NCBI GenBank assembly: GCA_038230835.1
Contig: JBBRMM010000006.1
Coordinates: forward strand, 95,530 to 159,529
DNA: 64,000 nt
Direction of reading: 5' to 3'
DNA from: DASUHT01 sp038230835
GTDB lineage: Bacteria; Actinomycetota; Thermoleophilia; Gaiellales; JAICJC01
Made by a program: the position numbers and the translations under genes. Under the pieces are notes generated by a model that saw only the letters and a program-made list of their open reading frames with translations, did not search any database and was not told the DNA's origin. This document shows positions 16,275 to 23,865 of this stretch, piece by piece. Position 1 is the stretch's first letter. Every line of letters begins with the position of its first letter.

Positions 16275-17639
16275 CTATGAGGCGCTGACGGCTGCGTGGA
16301 GGTGCCAGTCTCCCGGCACGCCCTTGAGTTGATGGGTGCCGCGGTCATCGAAGACGAAACCCGACCCGGTGACAACGTCTTTCACGGTTTGTGAGACGAG
16401 CACCTCCAAGGGTTGTGCGTTGGAGGCGATGCGAGCTCCGATGTTGACCGCGATGCCGCCCGGCTTTCCGTCGATGATCTCGACTTCGCCCGTGTGTAGA
16501 CCGGCTCGGATTTCCAGGCCGAGTCGGCGGGTGGTGTTGACCATGGCCTGGGCACAGCGGACGGCGCGCGCCGGACCGTCGAACGAGGCGTAGAAGCCGT
16601 CGCCGGCCGTGTCGAGTTCGGTTCCCCGGTAGCGAGCCAGCAGTCCGCGGACGGCGGCGTGATGGCGCTCGACGAGCTGCTTCCATTCCAGGTCCCCGAC
16701 CCGGGAGGTAGTCTCGGTCGAGCCGACGATGTCGGTGAAGAGCACCGTTGCCAAGACCCGGTTGAACTCCTCTTCTTGTCGTTGCACGGATGCGACGAAG
16801 CCCTCGATTGCCGAGACGAGGGGCTCGGGGTCATCGATCCAGACCACTGGCGCCCAGCCGGGTACGCCGACCAGCTCGGCGCTGGGGAGCCGCTCGGCCA
16901 AGTACGTCGCCTGCTCGAGGCTCCCCCAGTCGAGCGACCGCGTCTTGTAGAAGACAGCGGTGGGCGCATGAACAGCGTGGAGGATGCCCCGAATGTCCGT
17001 TTCGTACTACAGACGGTCAAATGCGGCGAAGCTTGTGGGAGTCGCCGAGTAGCGGGCGCTCTTTGCAAACCAGGCAACGTCAATCGCGTCGGGGCGGTGG
17101 GCGCCCTCTCCAATGCCGAACTGAGACACCAAAAACTCGGCCAGGCCCTCCTGTTCTCCCCACGTGGCAGTCATGTCCGCGACGAAGCGGTCTGATTCCT
17201 CCTCATCGACACCCCAGCGGTATCCAGGGACAGGCTTCTCGAGGATATTGCCGTCACTGCACACGGCGATGGTTCGCTCCGGATGCGTCGCGGCGAAGAA
17301 CAGGGCAAGCGCGGCTCCGCCCGTTCCCCAGCCGAGTAGCGCCGCGCGTTCCACCCCAGCAGCATCCATTACCGCTCGCACATCATCCATCCTGGTCTCG
17401 AGATCAGGCGCTCCGATGATCCGATCTGACATGCCGGTGCCCCGCTTGTCGAACTGGAGCACCCGCATGCCGCGCGACAAGCGGCGCATGAACCGCGCGA
17501 ACCTCGGATGCTCCCAGGACACCTCAAGATGCGTGATCCAGCCATGGATCACCACCAAGGCGACCGGCGCCTCCCCGAAATCCTGATAGGCGATCGACGC
17601 CCCGTCGGCCGTCGTTGCCCACTGCGTTCTCGGCACCAT
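16275..17639 (-). pseudogene. Hydrolase-like/class III cyclase fusion interrupted by an amber codon
   Basis: Starting at ATG 17639, codons 1-210 encode an alpha/beta-hydrolase-like domain (VVIHGWITHLEVSWEHPRF, FDKRGTGMSDR). Codon 211 is TAG (17007-17009), and the same frame then runs 243 further codons through YETDIRG into a cyclase domain (ATVLFTDIVGST, DTAGDGFYASFDGP, IRAGLHTGEVEIIDGKPGGI). The uninterrupted homologue at 44082 has Trp at the amber position. The expected nucleophile Ser is Gly (LGWGTGG) and the catalytic His is absent, so this is probably a sensor rather than an enzyme domain. Confidence 0.82.
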
Positions 17640-17802
17640 GTTGGTCGCATCCTCAACCGCCCAGACGGGAAATGCAACCCGCTCATCCTCGCGGTTGCGG
17701 TGGACGAGGCTCCAAGAGACTAGCTCGCACCGTGTATTTGCGATCGAGGTGTGAAGGGCCAACCTCTCGGTTCCGCGACCCGCTCGCATCGGGGATATGC
17801 AA

Positions 17803-17828
17803 CCGGGTTCGAATCCCGGGCATTTCCA
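17803..17828 (+). other. tRNA 3' tail (T-arm and acceptor), integration scar
   Basis: A perfect T-arm (CCGGG TTCGAAT CCCGG) followed by GCATTTCCA, an acceptor strand with discriminator base. No 5' half is recognisable upstream, so only the tail of a tRNA gene is present. Identity of the tRNA cannot be told without the anticodon. Confidence 0.6.
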
Positions 17829-17848
17829 CTCACCTGATACATTCGCCA

Positions 17849-17922
17849 CACTCCGTAGCTCAGAGGAGGGGACGCTGGGCTTCGAACCCAGGTCACGGCA
17901 GGTTCGAATCCGGCCGGGGGGT
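17849..17922 (+). tRNA. Degenerate tRNA-Arg(TCG)-like gene
   Basis: A 74-base near-cloverleaf: acceptor CACTCCG against CGGGGGG (one mismatch), TA spacer, D-arm GCTC with one mismatch, a perfect anticodon stem CTGGG/CCCAG with loop CTTCGAA (anticodon TCG, Arg), five variable bases, and a T-arm GCAGGTTCGAATCCGGC with one mismatch. The mismatches in three stems suggest a decayed or element-borne tRNA. It sits 20 bases after another tRNA tail. Confidence 0.45.
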
Positions 17923-18010
17923 CTCACGGGGAGGCAACGGCCACCGGCGAGCCCAACGCGCCGTAAACCCGCCGCCTCGGCTTTGGCTGTTCAACTCCCT
18001 CCGTCCCCGT

Positions 18011-18067
18011 CACAAACGGCTCAACCAAGTCAATCTTGCGCCCGAGATTCGATCGGCACCGGCTTGA
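18011..18067 (+). repeat. 57-bp repeat, copy B
   Basis: Begins CACAAACGGCTCAACCAAG and parallels copy A (13691-13747, minus strand) along its length. The 27 bases before it (ending CCTCCGTCCCCGT) align to the tmRNA-like tail before copy A at about two positions in three, so the whole tail-plus-flank has been duplicated in inverted orientation and has decayed here. Confidence 0.6.
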
Positions 18068-18256
18068 TCCCCCAACACCAGAGCAAGCTCTACCAGAACA
18101 CGCGCCTCGACTGGCTCCTCAGCTTCCTCGGACTACCCGTCCGCCGCGTCAACCCGCAGGTCGCCCGAAGCGAAGCGGCAGCCGCGAAGTAGTCGAATGC
18201 GCATCTCGGGGAACCGCATTGACGATCCGCGCATCGCCGCGCCGCGCGCGAGCCGG

Positions 18257-18549
18257 CTAGTGCTCGAGGAAGTCTCGGATCAACAGCACGGAACTCCTCG
18301 CTGCCTACAAAGCCGATCGTATCGTCGAACCGGCAGCGGCGAAACGCGGCTCGAGTGACTCTGATCGGCCCCCGCACGGGACGATCCGGCAAGTCCCAGA
18401 TGACGGCCTCCGCCGGCCCGACCAGCTCGCAGTCTTCAAGCACGACATCCTCGTCGGCGATCAGCAAAACCGCCGGCCCGACGATCTCGCAATCCTCGAA
18501 CCTACGCGCGTCGATCTCGGCGCCCTTCGCCTCATTCGCGATCTCTTGA
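18257..18549 (-). pseudogene. Remnant of a conserved small protein (F-x-x-C repeat type)
   Basis: The minus strand reads RRFEDCEIVGPAVLL, VVLEDCELVGPAEAVIWDLP, FRRCRFDDTIGFVGSEEF, a pattern of paired (F/L)xxC motifs around an IW(D/E)-(L/I)P segment that I recall from short hypothetical proteins in actinobacteria. There is no start codon near the N-terminus, and the natural ending LIRDFLEH lies in the neighbouring frame after about 18287. Both losses mark a pseudogene. Confidence 0.5.
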
Positions 18550-18781
18550 CGGGGCGAGGGTCACGATGGCTCAAACGGAGTCAGGAGATGATCGTCGTGA
18601 AGGGACGGAGGCGAATCCCGTTCACCCATTGCGCCAAGTGCGCTGGACCGTCACCCGGACTCCTTTCCGAAACCGGCACTCACAGGAGCGGAAGGTCGAG
18701 GCCCACCTATTCAGGCTTGTTACCAGCGGCCGATGGATCCACAATGCACGTGTATGCGCCCTGACCGGGTTTGCCTGCGCC

Positions 18782-19273
18782 TCAGAGTTCGACCCGCCGC
18801 GCCAGCGGGGAGATCGCTCGGATCATCGCTCGCTGGGCGCGCGGGCTTGGCGATGCCAGATTGCTCTCTTCGGGGAACGCGGCGGCGATCGCGGCGAGCC
18901 GGAGCGGGTTCCAGTCGGCCAGCCGGCCGGGTCGCCGCACGCGCACCAGGGTGGCGAGGAACTCGTCGCTGCGGAGCGCCGGTGTGGCCTCGACCAGCAG
19001 CTCGACGTGCTCCCCGGTGCGGTTCCAGATCCGGTGCGGCGTGCCCACCGGCACCGTCACCGGCTCGCCGGCCGCGAGCGGCCCCCGGCGGCGGTCGAAG
19101 TCGAGATGGAGATCGCCGGCGCGAAGCTCATGGCGCTCGGACTGGCGCGGGTGGAGGTGCTTGGCGGCGACCGGTCCGGTGGGCGCAAAGCGGATGGTGG
19201 CCACCACGACGCGGCCGCCGGTGCTGGCGCCTCGGCCTTGCCGTTGGTGCGCGGTTCGGCTGGCAGAAACCAC
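18782..19273 (-). CDS. Cupin-domain protein, possibly N-terminally truncated
   Basis: The frame encodes a cupin barrel: HLHPRQSERHELRAGDLHLD (metal-ligand motif 1 region), a GEPVTVPVGTPHRIWNRTG turn (motif 2) and a helical tail of about 60 residues. The cupin begins almost at the start, so part of the N-terminal strand region may be missing. GTG 19273 is the most sensible start, but no ribosome-binding site is obvious. Cupins of this size are sugar, aromatic or hormone-like ligand binders or enzymes; none can be chosen here. Confidence 0.55.
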   Translation of the reverse strand: MVSASRTAHQRQGRGASTGGRVVVATIRFAPTGPVAAKHLHPRQSERHELRAGDLHLDFDRRRGPLAAGEPVTVPVGTPHRIWNRTGEHVELLVEATPALRSDEFLATLVRVRRPGRLADWNPLRLAAIAAAFPEESNLASPSPRAQRAMIRAISPLARRVEL

Positions 19274-19628
19274 GAGTCCGCGTTTCGAGCGTGCGGGATT
19301 GTGGGTACTAGCGAAGTGGAGCCGGCGCGCTGTGGATCGGCAGTCAGTCCTACGACGCGCGGTCACCGTCCGACCTCCGGGCGCCAGCCAACCCGTCCGC
19401 GCGGCTGGCGTCCCGGTTGACTTATGCTCATCTCCCAGCTTCGGCTGGGCCCGGGCGCCCCGTAGCTCCGCACCCCCCACCCGCGTGGCCGCGGGGCGTC
19501 CCCTTTTCCTCCAACGAGTCGGTCGGCTGCACGAACGGTGTGTGCGGGCTGGCGCGGGTTTCCAGTCTTTGTGGTATAGCTTTACGGGTTCTCCCCCTCC
19601 CGACTTGGACGGATCGGAGGGTGGTGAC
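19274..19628. other. Intergenic stretch
   Basis: No gene is supported. A GC-rich segment around 19440-19500 contains imperfect inverted repeats (CCCAGCTTCGGCTGGG). A TATAGC box at about 19576 may be the -10 of the small gene at 19629. Confidence 0.35.
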
Positions 19629-19886
19629 ATGCGGGGGAGGTTCAGGATCGAGGTTCGGTTCGACGACGGTCGCGTGTCGACCGCGTCGAGTGTCAAGGCG
19701 GCGAGAAGGTTCGTCGAGTCGCAACGCGGCGCGGCCGAAATCTGGTCGGTGTGGCCAAACGATCTGGGTGTGGGCACCCGGATCGACCGCGTTGAACCGC
19801 GCCGCTGCGACGCGCCTCCGGATACTCGATCGGGTGCATCGGCTCACCATGGCCATGATGGCGGGAACGTTGCAGCGGGTGGATGA
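19629..19886 (+). CDS. Hypothetical 85-aa protein
   Basis: Starts at ATG 19629 behind GGAGGGTGGTGAC, a good ribosome-binding site. The first 60 residues (RIEVRFDDGRVSTASSVKAA, RRFVESQRG, EIWSVWPND) look like a small alpha/beta fold; the C-terminus is low-complexity and may be read-through. The pattern of beta-strand, DDG turn and basic helix recurs in the 58-aa gene at 20060, so the two could be distant paralogues. Confidence 0.5.
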   Translation: MRGRFRIEVRFDDGRVSTASSVKAARRFVESQRGAAEIWSVWPNDLGVGTRIDRVEPRRCDAPPDTRSGASAHHGHDGGNVAAGG

Positions 19887-20059
19887 TCGCGCTGTGCCGG
19901 TCATCCACCCAGAGTTCCGCGAGCAAACTCTGGCCGCGCGGATCACCCAGGGCGTCTTGGAGCACGACTCGGTGCGGCCACCACGGCGCCGTGGTGGCCG
20001 CTTTGCTGTACCCCGTCGATCACGCGATCGCTGAGGTCAGTCTAGGCAAGGGACCAACG

Positions 20060-20236
20060 GTGCACCCCGATCGGTGGTACGTGCATCTTTTGGACGGATC
20101 GGGCCAGTGTTACGGCCCCTACACGACGCTCAAAATGGCGATCCGCGTGATGGTGGAGCGACTCCCCCGGACTCGCGCGTGGCGGATCGAGTACCTCAAG
20201 GACCCGCCCGAACGCCTGCGCCGCCCTGCTGCCTAG
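20060..20236 (+). CDS. Hypothetical 58-aa protein
   Basis: A GTG preceded by AAGGGA opens a frame encoding WYVHLLDGSGQCYGPYTTLK, AIRVMVERLPRTRAWRIEYL: a strand, a turn and a helix rich in conserved-looking aromatic and basic positions. It resembles the gene at 19629 in layout. No function is known. Confidence 0.45.
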   Translation: MHPDRWYVHLLDGSGQCYGPYTTLKMAIRVMVERLPRTRAWRIEYLKDPPERLRRPAA

Positions 20237-20278
20237 ATCCGACGCGGTTCGCAAGCTCGCAGCTCACCCCTCGCCCGC

Positions 20279-20602
20279 ATGCGCCGAGCGATCCAAGGAG
20301 GAAGCGTCGAAGTCGCGCTACTCGAGGCCGCCGAAGTCCGGCACGTCGGCCTGGACGACGCCCTCGCCCTTTGCCTGCTCCTGCGCGGCGACCGCCGCTA
20401 CGACGCAGCCGCGCGGCGGTCGCTCGTGCGGCTCCTGACTGAAGCCGGCGACGTGACGCTCTCAGAAGTCGCCGACGCCGCCGCGGCGTTCCAAGCGTTG
20501 GCCAGCCCTGCCGCGGCTGCGAGGGCGCCGCTGAACGTCCTGCGGGCCTGCCTGATGCGACGCGGGATGCGACTCACGCCACCCGCCGGCCGTGGCGCAT
20601 AA
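20279..20602 (+). CDS. Hypothetical 107-aa helical protein
   Basis: A 107-residue Ala/Leu/Arg-rich protein (ARRSLVRLLTEAGDVTLSEV, ADAAAAFQAL), probably all-helical, starting at ATG 20279, 42 bases after the preceding gene. No domain is recognised. The following 285 bases to the PilZ gene hold nothing I can identify. Confidence 0.4.
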   Translation: MRRAIQGGSVEVALLEAAEVRHVGLDDALALCLLLRGDRRYDAAARRSLVRLLTEAGDVTLSEVADAAAAFQALASPAAAARAPLNVLRACLMRRGMRLTPPAGRGA

Positions 20603-20887
20603 CCACTCAGGCTCGGTCTCGTGCTCCGGTGAGGTCGCGCCGATGCATGCACTGGCGGCCCGTGCTGGGTGTGGGCATAACCGGCGCTCGCTGCCATGGA
20701 GGGGCCTGACGTCGCGCGGCATCCCGATCGGGCGTATCGAGGTGTCGCGCGGCAGTCAGTTGCCAGGCGCCGGTCGCCGGCCTCCTGCTGGAGGTGGGTG
20801 GTCAGCGATCCGACGCTGGATCAGTCGATAGCCGTCCGCGGTGGCTTGAAACGGTGCGCAGTCACCCTCGAGGTGCGCCTTTCCGGC

Positions 20888-21562
20888 TCAGTGCTGCGTG
20901 GTCGTTGGGGCGCGGTTGAGGCGTGCAAGCACGTGAGTCGTGACGCTCTCGACCGTGGCTGACGGCGCGATGAACGCGAAGCCCAGCCGGGTCTGGCCGT
21001 TGGCTGCCGAAATGGCGCTCTTGATGCGCGCATCACAGTCGATCTCGCCCTCGATGAACCTGCAATACAGGCGCATGCGATCACCGGTCCGCGGCCGCGA
21101 GTCGGCAACCGTCGCGCCGCATCCGGTCTGCGACAGGTCAACGATCTGCGCGCTCACCGATTCTCCGGGCACCAGCCGACCACACACCTGGGCGGTCAGC
21201 GTCGCCTGCGCCGCCAGGTCAACGCGCTCGCTCGCTCGCGTAAACCCATCCGCGGTCGCCTCGACCACAGCGACCAAAAGCGCTGCGCGCTTTTCCGAAT
21301 GAACCTGGGCGTCGGTGATTACGACGCTGACGCGGTGCGGCACCCCGGCGATCACCAACCGACACGCCAACCGCATGTCTTGGGCGATCTGAAGCCGTGG
21401 AGCGCTCGCGCGTACTGCTGCACCCTCGCAGCCGATCGTCCACACCTCCACCAACGCGCCGCTTTCCGAGACCATCTCAACCGCAGACGCGTCAACTAGC
21501 AGCTGGGCGACAACCGCGAGCAGGTCGTCGGAGTCGGTGTGGGAGGCGTCTTCATCGCCCAT
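20888..21562 (-). CDS. PilZ-domain protein
   Basis: A 224-residue protein with a YcgR-like N-terminal half and a C-terminal PilZ-type domain: an Arg-containing lead (ASERVDLAAQATLTAQV), the VDLSQTGCGATV strand with the D/NxSxxG motif, and RMRLYCRFIEGEIDCDARI leading to RLGFAFI. The usual RxxxR is only partly kept, so c-di-GMP binding is uncertain. It is divergent from a second, broken PilZ gene at 21663; both would be partners of diguanylate signalling such as the GGDEF/HD-GYP protein at 61492. Confidence 0.7.
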   Translation of the reverse strand: MGDEDASHTDSDDLLAVVAQLLVDASAVEMVSESGALVEVWTIGCEGAAVRASAPRLQIAQDMRLACRLVIAGVPHRVSVVITDAQVHSEKRAALLVAVVEATADGFTRASERVDLAAQATLTAQVCGRLVPGESVSAQIVDLSQTGCGATVADSRPRTGDRMRLYCRFIEGEIDCDARIKSAISAANGQTRLGFAFIAPSATVESVTTHVLARLNRAPTTTQH

Positions 21563-21662
21563 AGCGTCCGTATCGACCGATACTTATGCGGCCTTGATCG
21601 TGGTTGGCGTGTCGGCGAGTAAACGGCGGCCCGCGTCGGATCGGGAGTGGGGCTTTAGTGGG

Positions 21663-22247
21663 ATGATCGTCGCGCCGATCATAAGCGGGATCTTGGCGGT
21701 CTCTTCCCAACATCTGGTTGATCTTGCGCGGTGTGCGTTGCCGTCTGCGCCGTGTGTGATCGAGATGATCTTCGAAGACGGAGGCTCGTTTCCGGTGTCG
21801 CTGCTCGGGTACGAGGACCATGTGGTGTGCTTGCATGCGCCGCGCGCCGTGCGGTTCGTGATCAGATGCGGCTGTTCACGCGGATCAGCGATGAGCAGGG
21901 CTGCGGCTATGAAGTCGAGCTCACGATCGTCGAACGCTTCTTCCACACCGGCGAGGAGGCCTTGGTACACTCGACGGTGACAGCGGTACGCCGACGCAAG
22001 GGCCGACGGTTGGCGCCTCGAGTCACGGTTGCCGAAAAGGCTACAGCACGTGTCGCGTCTTCGACTTCGCTGCCGATCGGCGCCGAACCGGACGTGCGCA
22101 TGATCGACGTGTCTGCCACCGGCCGGGCATTTTCGACTCCCCAACCGCGCCGGACGGTCATGGCCGCACCGCCACACCGGCACGGTCAAAGCCACCGTCG
22201 GTGCCGGCGGAGTCGGCGTAGCCCTGCTTCAACCTGCGCGTGCATGA
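21663..22247 (+). pseudogene. PilZ/YcgR-like protein, frameshifted
   Basis: One frame gives VIEMIFEDGGSFPVSLLGYE and CLHAPRAVRFVIR. From about 21860 the next frame continues MRLFTRISDEQGCGYEVELT, RRLAPRVTVAEKATARV and RMIDVSATGRAFST, and a third frame carries a possible end GTVKATVGAGGVGVALLQ. Together they follow the YcgR-like N-domain plus PilZ order (RxxxR-like lead, DxSxxG). At least two shifts are needed, so this is a true decayed gene rather than one sequencing error. Confidence 0.65.
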
Positions 22248-22550
22248 TCGTCCCATCTCCGGAGTATCGCAAGCAGCCCTGATAGCTCCGAGCGCGCACT
22301 CCTGGCAGTCCGCCGAGCCATGTCCTGGCGACTCCGCGTGCTTCTTGCAGACCAGCTTGACGTGCCGGCCGGTGAGCCAGTGCTTCACAAGCTCCGATGC
22401 TGAGGGCCGAAACACCCCACTGAGTGGCGTCGGGCCAGCGTTGACAGGTAACTTGGGTTGGTGCACCAGGCAGTCCGGGAGGCGCGTAGCGCTGGAGGGG
22501 CTGTCCGGCGGCCGGCTCAGAATGGGTCGCTTGACCAAGGAGGAGATTGG
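22248..22550. other. Stretch before the IS remnant
   Basis: No gene supported. It probably contains the left end of the IS3-type element, but I could not find a matching inverted repeat because the right end of the element is missing. Confidence 0.35.
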
Positions 22551-22950
22551 GTTGAGCGAGCAGCGGAAGTATCGGAGTTGGACGGCGCGGCAGAAGCTGG
22601 AGATCGTGCTAGCGGGGCTGCGTGGGGATCGCAGTGCGCGGGATGTGTGCCGGGAGTATCGAATCTCCGAGGCGCTCTACTACGGCTGGCGCGACAAGCT
22701 GTTGGAGGGTGGCAAGGCGGCGTTGGCGGGCACGCAGGATCGACATGGGGAGCGCGATTTGCGGCGGAAGGGCGCCGAGCTGAAACGGGCGCTGGGCCGC
22801 AAGACGTATGAGTTGGAGATCGCGGGAAAGCCTCCGCGGGCTGGGAGTGAGCGTGCGCGTCGTGGTGGTTGTAGCACACCGGGGTGTCTGCCGCAGCTCG
22901 TCCGACGCGACCGCGGATCGCTTCTCGTGGAAGGGACGGCGGTTGCGGCG
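22551..22950 (+). mobile_element. IS3-family remnant: orfA and the first part of orfB
   Basis: A TTG start behind AAGGAGGAGATTGGG opens an OrfA-type transposase HTH protein: SEQRKYRSWTARQKLEIVLA, DVCREYRISEALYYGWRDKL, ending ELKRALGRKTYELEIAG. The overlapping frame then begins OrfB-like sequence (ESLRGLGVSVRVVVVVAHRG, WKGRRLRRF), but matching stops near 22950. The catalytic DDE domain is absent and the neighbouring lipoprotein gene ends at 22977, so the element is truncated and immobile. Confidence 0.75.
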
Positions 22951-22976
22951 GTTCCGAACCAGTGCCGCCACACCAA

Positions 22977-23828
22977 TCAGCCGGAGGTGGCCCCCGCGGG
23001 CAGGCGGACGCTGTTGATGATGGGTTGCGCCAGCGGCGTGAGGCCTTCCAGCTGGGCGTGGGTATCCGCCGAGAGTACTACGAACAGGGTATGCGTGGTT
23101 CCGCCGACCTTGATCGTTGCGATGTCGATACGTACCTCGTTGCGCCCGCCGATGCTGAAGTACTCACTGAGGTTGTCGGGCCGTGCGAACAGGTCTGCGC
23201 ATCGTGGATTGTACGGGCAGGCGCTGTCGCCGTAGCGGGCGCGGTGAGATATCCCGAGAACGACGCGGGTGGCCTTGATCCCGTCAACGCCAGTGACGGC
23301 TGTCGGAGGTGAGACGACCAGAAAGTCGGGGTTGTGGGTAAGCCAGGAGATGATGGCCTTGGGAGATTTACCCACGTTGGGCAGAATCGTCGTTCCGTGG
23401 CCTGGACCTGAACTCTTTACCGCGAGCATGTCCTCCCAGAAGAAAACCCGATCATCCGGATGACCGGGTGGGATCAAGCTGAACTCCAGCCAGATGAGCG
23501 AGTGGCTCGACCAGCCACGGGGCACGGTTAGCGTCATGCCGGGCACGAAAGAATGAGCGCCGGTACCCGTGCTGTACGTGCCGGCGGCGAGGTTGCACGG
23601 GGAGTCGTTGCTGCAGTCCAGCGGGACGTCGACGGGCTTTGGCTGGGTCGTGGAACCGGCGCTGACCGCCGGCTGGGTTGCCGCAACGCTGCCTCCGCAC
23701 GCGGCGAACAGAATGCTCAGCACAACCCACAACGTCCACGCGCCGAGTGCCCGCGCCGGCGCGTTCGCTGAGGCTGGTCCACGACTTGGAGACATCGGCG
23801 CTGCGGCATCCCGAACTTGTTGTTCCAT
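22977..23828 (-). CDS. Probable lipoprotein, 283 aa
   Basis: The N-terminal region has a hydrophobic helix ending in the lipobox LFAAC (cysteine about residue 43), followed by a Ser/Thr/Pro-rich linker and a globular domain of about 210 residues (GMTLTVPRGWSSHSLIWLEF, LTHNPDFLVV, RARYGDSACPYNP) with no family I recognise. A start at codon 12 (MSPSRG) would give a more usual signal-peptide length. Its 3' end abuts the IS remnant, but the C-terminus looks intact. Likely anchored to the outer face of the membrane. Confidence 0.7.
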   Translation of the reverse strand: MEQQVRDAAAPMSPSRGPASANAPARALGAWTLWVVLSILFAACGGSVAATQPAVSAGSTTQPKPVDVPLDCSNDSPCNLAAGTYSTGTGAHSFVPGMTLTVPRGWSSHSLIWLEFSLIPPGHPDDRVFFWEDMLAVKSSGPGHGTTILPNVGKSPKAIISWLTHNPDFLVVSPPTAVTGVDGIKATRVVLGISHRARYGDSACPYNPRCADLFARPDNLSEYFSIGGRNEVRIDIATIKVGGTTHTLFVVLSADTHAQLEGLTPLAQPIINSVRLPAGATSG

Positions 23829-23865
23829 CCTGCGCCGATGTTAGGCGAGGCTCCGCCCCTCGGAA

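Noticed and set aside
22000..22550. Complete IS3 element with terminal inverted repeats
   Set aside because: orfB ends after about 50 codons and no matching ends were found.
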